Source: Acanthamoeba sp. SK_2022b (taxonomy: Eukaryota > Discosea > Longamoebia > Acanthamoebidae). Taken from it: a DNA stretch of 64,000 nucleotides. Of this stretch, positions 33,201-44,061 are shown piece after piece. A program made the translations under genes and the position numbers. Location: assembly GCA_027943245.1 (NCBI GenBank), contig JANDJZ010000007.1, positions 1-64,000 on the forward strand, given 5' to 3'. The notes beneath the pieces were generated by a model. That model was not told where the DNA came from and did no database searches. It saw nothing but the letters and a program-made list of their open reading frames with translations. Each line of letters begins with the position of its first letter. The first letter of the stretch is position 1.

Positions 33201-34228
33201 CGCGACGGCGGTGGTCACCCTGGCCTCGATGAGGTATGCGCAGCACCACTCACACGGCCTTGGCTCCCCTAGTCTCGTGCCCTGCGGCCATGAGCAGGTT
33301 ACTGACCTCCCGTTTAGGCTCAACAAACTTTTTGTGGCAAACGTTGGCGACGCCCGAGCGGTGCTGTGTAGACGGGTGCGTTTTCTCTTTGCGCGATTCC
33401 TTTGGCTCAGCACTGAGCGTGTTAGCGACAATGTCGGCCTCATTCGCTCTCGACACAAACAGGGCAAGGCCTTCCCTCTGACGGTGGATCACACCCCCAA
33501 GCTGCTCGCTGAATCTGAGAGGATACGAGCCCTTCACGGCTTTGTCACTTCGAACCGAGTCAATGGCGTGATCGCCATCTCTCGGTCTCTCGGCGATGCC
33601 AGCATGAAGCCGTTCGTGTCTGCCGAGCCGGGTACCTGCTGCAACTCTGCTTCTCCTCCCTATTCCTGCAGCGAGATGTCCTCTCGGAAAGTTCTCATCG
33701 TCCTCATGGGGCACAGGCACGTGTGTCGTCAACCTGTGTCGGGAAGATCAGTTCTTGATACTGGCCTGCGATGGCTGTTGGGATACGCTGGACAACCAGT
33801 CCGCAGTCGACATCGTAAGCAGCGAATTGGCCGCATCGGGGAACCCGGCCAAAGGTACGCTCGTAAGTGGCTATGGTTGTGCGTGGGGCGCGTATGGCTG
33901 ACCTCCCCTGGATTTTCTTACTCCAACGTTGTGTAGCTGCGATCAAGCTGCGGGACCAGGCGTTTTGGAAAGGGTCGACTGATAACATATCAGTCATCGT
34001 GGTCCTTTTGGATCGGTATCTGCCATCAGAGGCCTCAGTCGTGTCGTCGTCTTCGTCCGGCTCCGTGGGACATACAGACAACAAGAGAGCCAAGAAGAGG
34101 AGCCGACATAAGAAAGGCCTCCCGCCCAAGTCCTCCGAGAGCGAGCCCAACCTCGCACACAAACACGGGTAAGCCATAGAGCACTCAGACTTGCATGGAC
34201 TCGTGCCTTTCAAGCTTACCGTGCCGAT

Positions 34229-34289
<61 letters not shown>

Positions 34290-35050
34290 CGCACACGCGA
34301 CACAGCGCGTTTCCCAGAAGCGGTCGTTCGATGTCGGACGTGATGGGGTCGCCCCCAGAAGAGGTCGCGGATCCCATGCTCCATACCTCGCTCGACTTCA
34401 CGCCTACGATGAGCGGCAAGACGAAGGGCAGCAAGGTCAAAAAACCGAAGAAGGGGACGGAAGAAGAGAGTGTACATAAGGACAGAAAGAACGGCCGGAA
34501 GGAAAAGAAGAAGGACAAGGACGACAAGCGGAAGAAGGAGTCGACAACGACTAAGAAGAAAAAGAAGAACCACAAGGCGCAACGGGAGCGTTCGAGGTCG
34601 CGGTCAGTGGCCGATGCGGAGGACTCTCCTCAGGTACGTCCGCCTAGGTGAGCGCAGCGGCCATGGACCCCTCTAATCCCCTCCCCCCCCCTCCAATCAA
34701 TTATCATTGTGTGCACCACCGCCAGTTTGGCAGGAACAGGGCTCTGTCGGCGGACAAGGACGCTGCGATTTCGTCGCGACAGACGCGTTCGTCTTCCCTC
34801 TCCTCCGAGACTAGCCTCAGCAATTCGCGCAAAGTGAGCAAAGAATCGGTGCCCAAGCCTCTCTCTCTCTCGGATATATTTTGCGTGTGCTCGCCAGCGT
34901 GCTCATTACTCCTCGTTGTCTACATACAAACAGCTGATCGACGCGGGCACGGACGACAGCGTCCCGCCACAGAGCACCAGCGAGCACATGCTGGACTCGA
35001 AGCAACGCAACGCGACCCGAGCGGGGAGAAGCGGCAGCGTCGGCAAGTGA
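30251..35050 (+). CDS. LRR-PP2C protein phosphatase
   Basis: ATG 30251 (MGNNNIKHGGRRDD). After a disordered start, the first exon alone carries about 17 leucine-rich repeats of the L-x-x-LP-x-x-(I/V)-x-x-L type, and two more exons raise this to about 22 (to 32350). A basic linker leads into a PP2C domain: GKRPHMEDTVSSHLAF, FFAVFDGHAG, an acidic/basic insert of about 170 residues, DGATAVVTLA, LFVANVGDARAVLCRR, LTVDHTPK, VNGVIAISRSLGDASMKPF, DQFLILACDGCWDTL and GSTDNISVIVVLL. All metal-binding aspartates are present, so an active Mg/Mn-dependent Ser/Thr phosphatase is expected. The tail is Lys/Ser-rich (34320-35047). LRR-PP2C order resembles PHLPP and the LRR-PP2C part of fungal adenylate cyclase. 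Length about 1,300 residues. Confidence 0.85.
34230..34288 (+). repeat. (CA)n microsatellite, about 29 units
   Basis: Perfect CA array in the intron between exons ending AHKHG and starting SGRSMSDV of the LRR-PP2C gene. It is the longest dinucleotide repeat in the window. Confidence 0.95.
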
Positions 35051-35534
35051 ACCGATCCTGGGGGTGGGGTGAGGGAGAAGTGAGACTGAGACACGCCATT
35101 TGTCGCTGATTCTTCAAGGCTGAGTTACAACAAATCTCGTGTGCGAACAACCTGCCCCTCCACGGGCCTACGCGCTGATTGGCCAATTCGCCAATAAGAA
35201 CGGCCAATCCCACCGAACGCTTTTTTTAACAGCTAAAATTGCCGCAGTTTCTTCGCGTAATTTAGGCCGTGGGATTTATCAGGGCGTGAAACAATTAATG
35301 GCCTCTTCTTCGTCAACCCTCCGCTGGCTCTAGGTGGCGCATCTATCTCTCTTGTCTGTCTCGTGGGAAGAGAAAAAGTGCCCTCTGCACGACGTCGCAC
35401 AGTTCTACGGGCCGGGTTTCAAGAGCTGGGCCAAGAGAGAAGGTGAGAACAAAGAAATAACTTTGTTCTTTTATTTATTATTATCGCAAGGAAGAAGAAG
35501 GAAGAAGGAAGGATCTTTCGAGACGGTCGAGGAG
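35051..35534 (+). promoter_or_regulatory. ROCO promoter with CCAAT-box cluster
   Basis: About 480 bases between the LRR-PP2C stop and the ROCO ATG. Three direct CCAAT boxes (35183-35187, 35191-35195, 35204-35208) and one inverted ATTGG (35178-35182) lie within 31 bases, a pattern expected for NF-Y binding. The frame leading into ROCO is open from about 35334 but without ATG, so the 5' UTR probably lies here, possibly with an intron ending at cgcaag near 35490. Confidence 0.45.
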
Positions 35535-38500
35535 ATGTACAGTAATAGCAATCCGATCGACGGTTTGCCTTCAAAGGAGAGTCGCAAGCTGACGAAGGAA
35601 GAGAAGAAGGCGCTCAAGCAGAAGCAGAAGGACGATGAGAAGAAGAAGAAGGAAGAGGAAAAGCGAAAGAAGGAGGAGCTGAAGAAGAAGGCGAAGGAGG
35701 AGAAGGAAGCCAAGAAACGACGAGAGAAGGAGGAGAAGGAATCCAAGAAGTCGGGCGACTTTGCCGCTGTCGGCAGCCCTTCCAAGGATCAGAGGCGCAA
35801 ATCGGTCAAGGACAATCTCGATGCGCAGACCATCTCGAAGCAGGGTTCGAGCCTCCACCTGAGCGATGCGGGAGGCACGGACTCGCCGCGAGGCCTCGGG
35901 TCTTCCCAATCGAGCGTCGATAAGCGTAGCGCGGTCAATGGACAAGGGGGCACCCCCAAGCTGACGCGCACCAAGTCGGGCACAAGCGGCGCGCTGGGCA
36001 AGGTGCAGGCGAAGAAGGGTAGAAGGCCCGCCAAGTTCAAGGAGAAGGAATTCCAGATCATCTTGGACAATCTGCGCCAGAACAACAAACAGGACACCGA
36101 ATTGGACCTCCAGAACCACTACCTCGACAAATGGGCCGCCGAGGACCTCGCCGAGGTGCTAATGGAAAACAGAACTGTCAAGACACTCAATTTGAGCCAC
36201 AACCTCATCGGCGATGACGGTAACCAGCTATTCTTTAATCTTTATTTTTATTTTTCATGTTTACTTTTTTTTTTTTAAAAAAAAAATTGTGGCATGGTCT
36301 CGGCTACCGCGACAGGCGTGGTGCATCTCGCCAGGATGCTGGAGAAGAACAAGACGATTCACTCTTTCGATATTTCCTTCAACGGCCTTACACGCAAGGG
36401 CACACGGCACATGATCAACTGCCTCAACAACAACGTCTTCATCACTGAGCTGTTCATGGAGGAAGAGGTACTCACCTTTTCGCTTGGCCCTTCGGCACGA
36501 ACGGCGGCCACACACCGCTCTCTCCGCTCTCAAAAGCTGTTTGCAACAAATACTCACCTCTTTTGTGCGCGGTGGCCGTGTCGTCAAATAGACCATCGAG
36601 CTTGGAGCGCTGGGTTTGGGCGATGCGCAGCTCGATGCCATCACGCCCGGCATGCGGGAGGAGATCGACCAAATCCTCGAGTCCAACGAGGGCTTCCAGC
36701 TGGTAACCCTCACCCCGTCCACATGCGCGCGTTCAGAGGTGGAAGCCTTACTAACATGGGGTCGCCCCACGACCGCGATAGCTGCTGGCGGGCAAGTCAG
36801 ACAGATTGGAGCTGCCGATGCGCGAGCAGTGCTACATCAACACGCACATCATTGATCGATTCCCGGGGCTGCGTAAGATCGATCTGTCCAAGAACCGACT
36901 GCGCGAGATCCCCAAGGAGATCGGCACGCTCAAGAGGCTGGAGGAGCTGAACCTCCAGGAGAATAACATCCTAAGGATACCCGTGGAGATCGGCGAGCTG
37001 CCCAGCCTGGAGGTGCTGGACCTGTGCCGCAACTCGCTCATTGAGATCCCTCTCGCCATTGCCAACCTTCCTCGGCTCCGAAGGTTGCTGTTGGCTGCCA
37101 ACAGGCTCGACAACATTCCCCGGTACGTCTGCGCACGTCCGCTGTGAGAGGTCGCGACTGGCCACGCGAGACGTTGCACTGACTCTGCTGCTGGCGACCC
37201 GAACAGGTTCTCGCTCGGCGGCATGCAGGCGCTCGAGTTCCTCGACATTCGCGACAATCCGCTCTCGCAGATGAGCTGCATGGGTTCACACTTCAAGAGC
37301 ATCATCAACGCCGGCGGTTACGAAACGCTCAAGTTCATCAAGCTCCAGAACGAGGGCTCCGAGGAGGTCTTCCGCATGAAGCTCATGTTCGTGGGCAACG
37401 GTAACGCGCTTCTCTTTTTCATGGCCCGGCTCCCTGCGACGGATTGCCTCACTCGAGTCCACCACAGGAAACGTCGGTAAGACCACGCTGATGGGCAACC
37501 TTGCACGAACGACCAAGGAAGAGAAGGTGCTCGGCAATACATCGGGCACCGTGACCGCCGTGCAGCCGCGTGCGAAGAAGATGAATCTCGCCACCGATGG
37601 TACGTTGCCCCGTAACGTCGAGGGAGTGATTAGGGAGATCTCATTAATCGATCAATTATACACAATCTAATTTATGAAGCTGTGCTAACCCTTTTCCGCT
37701 GCCATTGGTCCATTCCATTCCAAACCAACCGGCAGGTATCGACATCCGAATGTGGAACGTCAAGCACCCGAACCAGGACAAGTACAAGGACAAGTCGATC
37801 AACTTCTCCTGTTGGGACTTTGCCGGTCAGGAGGTGTACTACGCCACGCACGGGTTCTTCCTTTCCACGCGCGCCATCTATCTCCTCATCTTCAACCTCC
37901 TCGAGTCGGAAGAGGAATCTCAGATCGAGTACTGGCTGCAGTCAATCGGTTCACGAACAGGTTTCGCCCACCGCTCGGCCACTCTCACCATTTTTATTTT
38001 GTTGCGGTTCGAGGTTCGGCGTCGTGACTGACTGGCCTTTGTCGGACGCACAGAGAACGCGCCTGTCATTCTGGTGGGAACGCACGCCGAGGACAAGGCG
38101 TGCACGAAGGAGTACGTGGACCACTACTTTGACTCGATCAAGCGCAAGTATGGCAACCTCTTCAAGCTTCAGATCCAAGCCCACTTTGCTATCTCCAACG
38201 AGACCCAAAAGGTGCCTCCCTTGCAACCCAACGTTGGCGCCCAGGAATCGAGACCTCACCGCCCCGTTCTCTCGTCTGAAATTTCTTTTTCTTTTTTTTG
38301 TGGCAGGGCTTGATGGAGCTCAAGAACAAGATCATGGACCTCGCCCTGGCGCAGCCTTATATGCCCGACACGATTCCGCTCGTGTTCCTCAGTCTCGAGG
38401 AGAAGATCGGCGGTACCTCCTTCTCCCTCTCCTCCGGCCCGCCCTTCTCTGATAGGACGACGACTTCGACTCCAGGTGCCCAGCAGACTCTCAACCCGCC

Positions 38501-41500
38501 CCTGCTCCCGTGGTACGACTACAAACGAATGGCCCTCGAGGCCAAGATTCCCGAGGACTCCATTACCACGGCCACCAAATTCCTCAACGACCTGGTACGA
38601 CAGCGCTCACCGTCCCCCCCTTTCACTCTCCGTCCTGCGCACGTGGCTCTGGCAACTCAATGTTGTGGCTTCCTCTTTCCCTTCCACCTACGTTGGGTTA
38701 CAGGGCTCTCTGTTGTGGTTCAACGACAAGGAGCTGCAGGACGTCGTCATTGTCGACCCGCAGTGGATCACCAAGACCTTTGCCACCGTGGTCTCGCTCA
38801 AGTTCGGCTTCATCAAGGTGCGCGTCGAGCTCGTTTTTGCCAGGCACCCCCCTTCCAGGTGCAGCGCAGCGCTTTTGCGGTAAACTCTAACTGGCGTGCG
38901 TGGCTCCCCCTTCCGCAGGACGGTGTCCTCAACTACTCCGACCTGCCTCAGCTGTGGAAGCCGCCCACCCACCCGACCCACCTCCACTCCAAGGTCCGTG
39001 CACCTCTCTCACCCAGCTCCGCTCAGTTGCTGCCGCCGTCGCTGCGGAGAGCCGATCGATTGACATCCCCCTCCCCTTTCCCTGCTTCCAGCTGGTGGCC
39101 ATGCTGGAGAAGTTCCAGGTCATGTGCCGGCTCAACATGGACGGCAGCGACAGGATCCTCATCCCCTGCCTTCTCCCCGACCGGATGCCCGAGGAATCGC
39201 TCTTCGCCCAGCACTGGCCCGAGTTCGAGAACATCCCCCAGGCGGGACGAGTCTACAACTTCGAGTTCGTGCCCCTGGGCTTCTTCTCTCGGCTCATTGT
39301 CCGGTTCCTCGTCTCCCAGTCGTTCAGGCCCTTGATCTACTGGAAGCAGGGTACCCCTTCCCCCCCTCGCTCTCGCGCTCCTGCTACATAGCAGCTCAAT
39401 TGGCTCATTCTCTCCCCAACCACCACAGGCATCGTGTTGGCCAAGGACACGGAGCGCGTGAAGCTCAGCATCCGCAAGAACCCGCGCCACAAGACCATGC
39501 CCTGGTGTCTCGAGTTGTGGGTGCGAGGCCCCAAGCCGGCCAGGCACCTCACCCGGCTCGTGCAGAACATCGACACCCTGGTGCTCGATTGGCTGCGCGT
39601 CAAGTTCGAAGCCACCGTGCCCTGCGTCCACTGCGTGAAAGGTGACCCCCCCCCGCACACGCCCACCGGCTGACTCTTCGATACGATCTTTTCCAAGTCT
39701 CCGGGAGGGCGACAACTGACCGGTCTTTCGCTTTCCCTCCTGTCTGCACAGAGCAAAGCCCCGACCCGTACCAGTTCCCGCTGCCGCTGGTCGAGCAGGC
39801 GGTGTCGGCCAACCAGAGCCACGTCAAGTGCCGAGGCATCAAGGACGTGCTGGTCTCTGCGCTGGCGCCCGACGTGGCGCTCTCCGAGTTCAATGGCGCG
39901 AGGGTCGAGTACAAGGACATCCAGGTCATCAAGCAGATCGGCGAAGGAGGTTTCGCCAAAGTGTACAAGGTGTGTGCGACCACGTCACATGGGCGAGAGG
40001 TCGTGGCTATGGAGCTGAACCCGCTCTCCTCCCCCTCCCCTCTGTTGTCGTCAATCAGGCCGTGTGGAACGACGAGATCATCGCCCTCAAGCAGCTCACG
40101 CTCGACACCAGCAGCACGGTGGAGTCGCTGGGCTTCGAGTTCGAAGACGCGGTCAACCCTCTCGACGTGTTCAAGGAGTTCAGGGCCGAAGTACTCCTCA
40201 TGAGGTAACGCCACACCAAGCCCTCCTTCCCATTTTCGAAAGACAAAGCACCTGTCTGACCGGCCATCCCCTCCCAGTGACATGGTGCATCCCAACATTA
40301 TGGGCGTTCGCGGCCTGTGCATGAGCCCGTTCTGCATGCTCCTCGAGTTCTGCTCGCTCGGCTCGCTCTACGACTTCATCCATGATAAGGTGGGCCTCCC
40401 TCTCCCTCTCTCGCCTGCACGTGCGGCGCGTCGCTCATTACCCACCTGTCCGTCATCTTCATACACCATCTACCAACACAGGAGAAACCGATGAACTGGG
40501 CGGTGGTGTTGAAGCTCGCCATGGACATCGCCCAGGGCATGCGTTTCATGCACAACTTCCAGCCGCCCCTCATTCATCGCGACTTGAAGAGTCCCAACGT
40601 CCTGGTGCGTGGCAGGCTCTCTCTGTGACACGCATTTAGAGAGAGAGAGAGAGAGAGAATGTGCGACTAACGCTTCTGGTTGGCCTGCAGATGACCGTGC
40701 AACAAACGGAGGCCGGCTACCCCTCGCTCGTGGCCAAGGTGGCCGATTTCGGTCTCTCGCGATCACTCATGTTGGCGCCTCAGCTGAGTACGTGGGCGCC
40801 AGACGCATAATTTGCCTTTATTTTCCCTTATTCTTATCACTGATGTCGGGACACCACGCGCGTGCCACTGCAGGTTCAAAGGCCGTCGACAACCCGGTGT
40901 GGCTGGCACCGGAGCTGATGCGGAAAGAGGGCTACGATGAAAAGGTGGACGTCTACTCGTATGGTGTCATCCTATGGGAGCTCGTGGCGCGCGAGGACTT
41001 CCTCGGCCACATCACCTTCCTCTCGGCCATCGAAGACGCCGTGCTCAACGGCGAGCGACCCAAGATTCCCGGTACGAAGCCATCTCAGCCTCTCCCACTG
41101 CCACTTAAGCCCTGATCTCACCGCGCCATCGACGCCGTTCAGATGAGTGCTTCAGGGTCTGCCCGGAGTTTGCTTCGCTGATCGAGCGCTGCTGGGCGGG
41201 TACCGCGTCCGAGCGTCCGTCGTTCAACGAGGTCTGCACGGAGCTGGAGGCCATGACCCGGGACCGCCTCCCCGCGACCCAGGCCACCCTCCCCGTCATG
41301 GAGATCCCGACCATCACCGGTGCGCTTGTGTAGTTGTGGTGATCAGCACGTGCTCGTCTGTCGCGCCTCGCTCACTCGCTTGCCCCGTTTCTCGCTCTCG
41401 CTATAGAATCCGAGAGCACGTCTGCGCCGAGCTCCGAGCCCGCGCGAGTGACGCACTCGATGCCTTCGATGAAGTACCGTCAGGCGGCGCGGCCGCTGGC

Positions 41501-43595
41501 CTCCGTGGCTCCGCTGCCGGCCAAGAACTCGCTGACGGCGCTCGACAAGGGAAAGGAGCGCGAGCCGCCCCGGTCCATCCAGACCATCATGCCCAACAAG
41601 GCCGGCAAGGGTGCGTCACTGCTCCCCTCCCAAACGGCAAGCACGCCTCCCCCCCCAAAATGGCTGACCCGATGTCGTTCTTCTCTGCCCACACAGCCGT
41701 CGACCCGCTGCGACCAGCGCTGGTGGCTGCGCAGCGCGGGGGCCCGCGCGGACAGCCGCAGCCGACGCTGCCCTCGTCGGCCTCGTTCGCGGCAGCGACG
41801 GCGTTCGGCTCGGACATCGCCTCTCGTCCGTCGGGCATTGCCGAAGCCGGCGCCGCCGAGCAGCAAACCGAAGCGTACGCCCCTCCCCTCTCAGCGCTTG
41901 ACCGGTCCGTTGGTGTGCATCAGCTCCGCTCACTGAGCTCCACTCGGCGATGCAGAGCCGCGAGGGAGTACGACGTGCAGGGCAGCACCTTCCACAAATC
42001 GTTGACGCCGGTGTCGGCCGCGATCACGACCATGGTCTACCTGGCCGGTCGCGTCTGGACAGGCACCGCCGACGGCAAGGCCCAGATATGGGACGCTCGG
42101 GTGCGTCTGGCCCTCCCTCCCCCAAATAATAAGTAATAAAATCAAAAGCAAATGATAAAAAATTATGAACAAATTGCCATGTTTGGCTGACTGTCGCACA
42201 ATTGTTTGGCTGACTGTCGCTCCGTGTGCTGGTACAGTCGGGCACGCTGGTCAAGGAGATTCAAATGCACGACAAGGCCGTCTCTCGACTGCTCGTGGTG
42301 TCCAACAAGGAGGTGTGGTCGTGTGCCCTGGGCAACACCGTCAAGGTATGGAGCAGCGAAGGCGAGTACCTGGCCGACGCGCGCACGCAGGACCAGGTCT
42401 ACTGCCTCATCGAGGTCCCCGGCCCGAGAGGCGACACCAAGGTACGCGATTGGCACGCCATCGCATTCGCTAGTCAGGCGGCGCTTGTTTGGGTGGAGGG
42501 GGCTGTGGCTGGAAACTGACCGACCGAGCGCTTTGCCTACGATCGACGCACTCCGCAGGCCCATTCGCACGTGTGGGGCGGCACGAGGGAGATCAACAAG
42601 AAGTCGACCTCCCGACTCTTCGAGACCGGCTGCATCCACGTGTGGGACGCGGTGGTACGCGCTGTGCCCGCTCTCCTTCTCCTTCTCTGTCCCCGTTCCC
42701 CAAGACTCTTACCGCTCTTCGTGCGTGCGTGTGTGCCCGTTTCTCTCTGTGTGTGTGTCATATGTCGCCTCAACAGAACAAGAAGCTGAAGAAGACATTC
42801 AAGCTGAGCCCGCCACCGCAGTTGCCTGACCTGCTTACCATGCCCGTGCCTCTCGCCATGGTCTACCACTCCAACCACGTGTGGGTGGCCTCCGACCCCA
42901 TCATCCTGTGCTTCGACCCCTACGTACGCCCTCGCCCTTGTAGGCCTTGTCTCCCTCAACTCCCGTTGCCTGACATGGGTGGGGCGGCTCGTCCCGTCTC
43001 GTCGTAAAGACGCAAGTGTGCAAGGGCTACCTGGACTTCAAGGGAGAGGTGAGGACCATGATCAGCGTCGGCAAGGAGATCTGGTCGGGCTCCACCAACA
43101 CGCTCATCAAAGTCTGGAACCCGCAAGAGGTAAAGTTGAGCCGTTCACGCGTTGGCTGCGTGCGCTTCGCTGTGCATTTTTGTGTGCTCACAGATGTGCG
43201 CGCTTGTGGTTGTACAGAGGGGCGGCGACTGTGTGGCGACACTCGAGGGCCACAACGGAGAGGTGGTCAACTTTTGTACAAACGGCACGAGCCTGTGGAG
43301 CTGCGGATGGGACAAACAGATCTTCCTGTGGGACGTGCAGGTGCGCGCCCGTTCCTCGCTCTGCCTCTGGCGTGATGTCGCCGCTGTGACCTGTCTGTGC
43401 GGTCATACTAACTTCCTCTCCTCTCTTTTGCAGGCTCATCAATTCATCAAGAACCTGTCGCGGGAGCATCAGGACAGCATCTTGAGCATGGTGCAGGCGC
43501 CAGTGCAGGAGGTGGACGCCGTCACCGCCGACAAACAGACGCACACCTACGTGTGGAGCGGTGGCAAGGACTGTACTGTGTGCATCTGGAAGTGA
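35535..43595 (+). CDS. ROCO-family kinase: LRR-Roc-COR-kinase-WD40
   Basis: About 25 exons, about 1,900 residues. ATG 35535 ([14 protein letters not shown]) starts a Lys/Glu coiled-coil region (35590-35750). LRRs follow ([32 protein letters not shown]). The Roc GTPase has the P-loop joined across an intron (FVGNG plus NVGKTTLM), switch [15 protein letters not shown] and THAEDK. COR follows: [32 protein letters not shown]. The kinase domain has [43 protein letters not shown] and PVWLAPELM, with all catalytic residues. The C-terminus has WD40-like blades ([67 protein letters not shown]). This is the LRRK2/Dictyostelium Roco layout. Role: GTP-regulated Ser/Thr kinase; substrates unknown, Rab-type GTPases being a guess. 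Confidence 0.92.
40637..40658 (+). repeat. AG microsatellite in ROCO intron
   Basis: About eleven AG units in the intron after [10 protein letters not shown]. Confidence 0.9.
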
Positions 43596-44061
43596 AGCGC
43601 GTGTTGTCACGGTCCGTCTTCTCTCTCTCTCTCTCTCTCTTGGCTAGCTCAGTACTTTGTCTGTGATCAAAACAACTTCTATGAACAATGAATTTTCCAA
43701 TTCGTGTTGCAAGAACGAGAGGGCGGGCCATTGGTGCTGGCTCATGAAGGGCTGAAGAGAGAGGGACGGCATCGCAACCCAGCTCTTGGAACGATTCCAC
43801 TGCACCCCAAAAAAGGAGCTTCCAAGCCAATACAGATGGTGTCTTAAAGAACTGCGCAACAGGATACACCAAGCAAGGTGGCTAGCGATGACAAGGCTAT
43901 TTAACTGCCGCCGCAGTCGCCAGAGAACACCCTGTGCATAAAAATAAAAGCTGGCGACTTTAACATGGTGACCTGGTGCCTGATTGGTTAGGAGAACCTT
44001 CAAATAGGTTTCAGCAGCCTACTTATCCACACAGCCACAGCTAGCCCCTGCCAAGAACATC
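43596..44061 (+). other. Intergenic, ROCO 3' to multicopper oxidase 5'
   Basis: About 465 bases. A CT repeat (about 43617-43640) sits in the probable ROCO 3' UTR. A TATA-like CATAAAAATAAAAG lies at 43937-43950, about 110 bases before the oxidase ATG. No gene seen. Confidence 0.4.
43937..43950 (+). promoter_or_regulatory. TATA-like element of multicopper oxidase gene
   Basis: AT-only stretch CATAAAAATAAAAG in a GC-rich setting, about 110 bases upstream of ATG 44062. Motif-based only. Confidence 0.3.
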
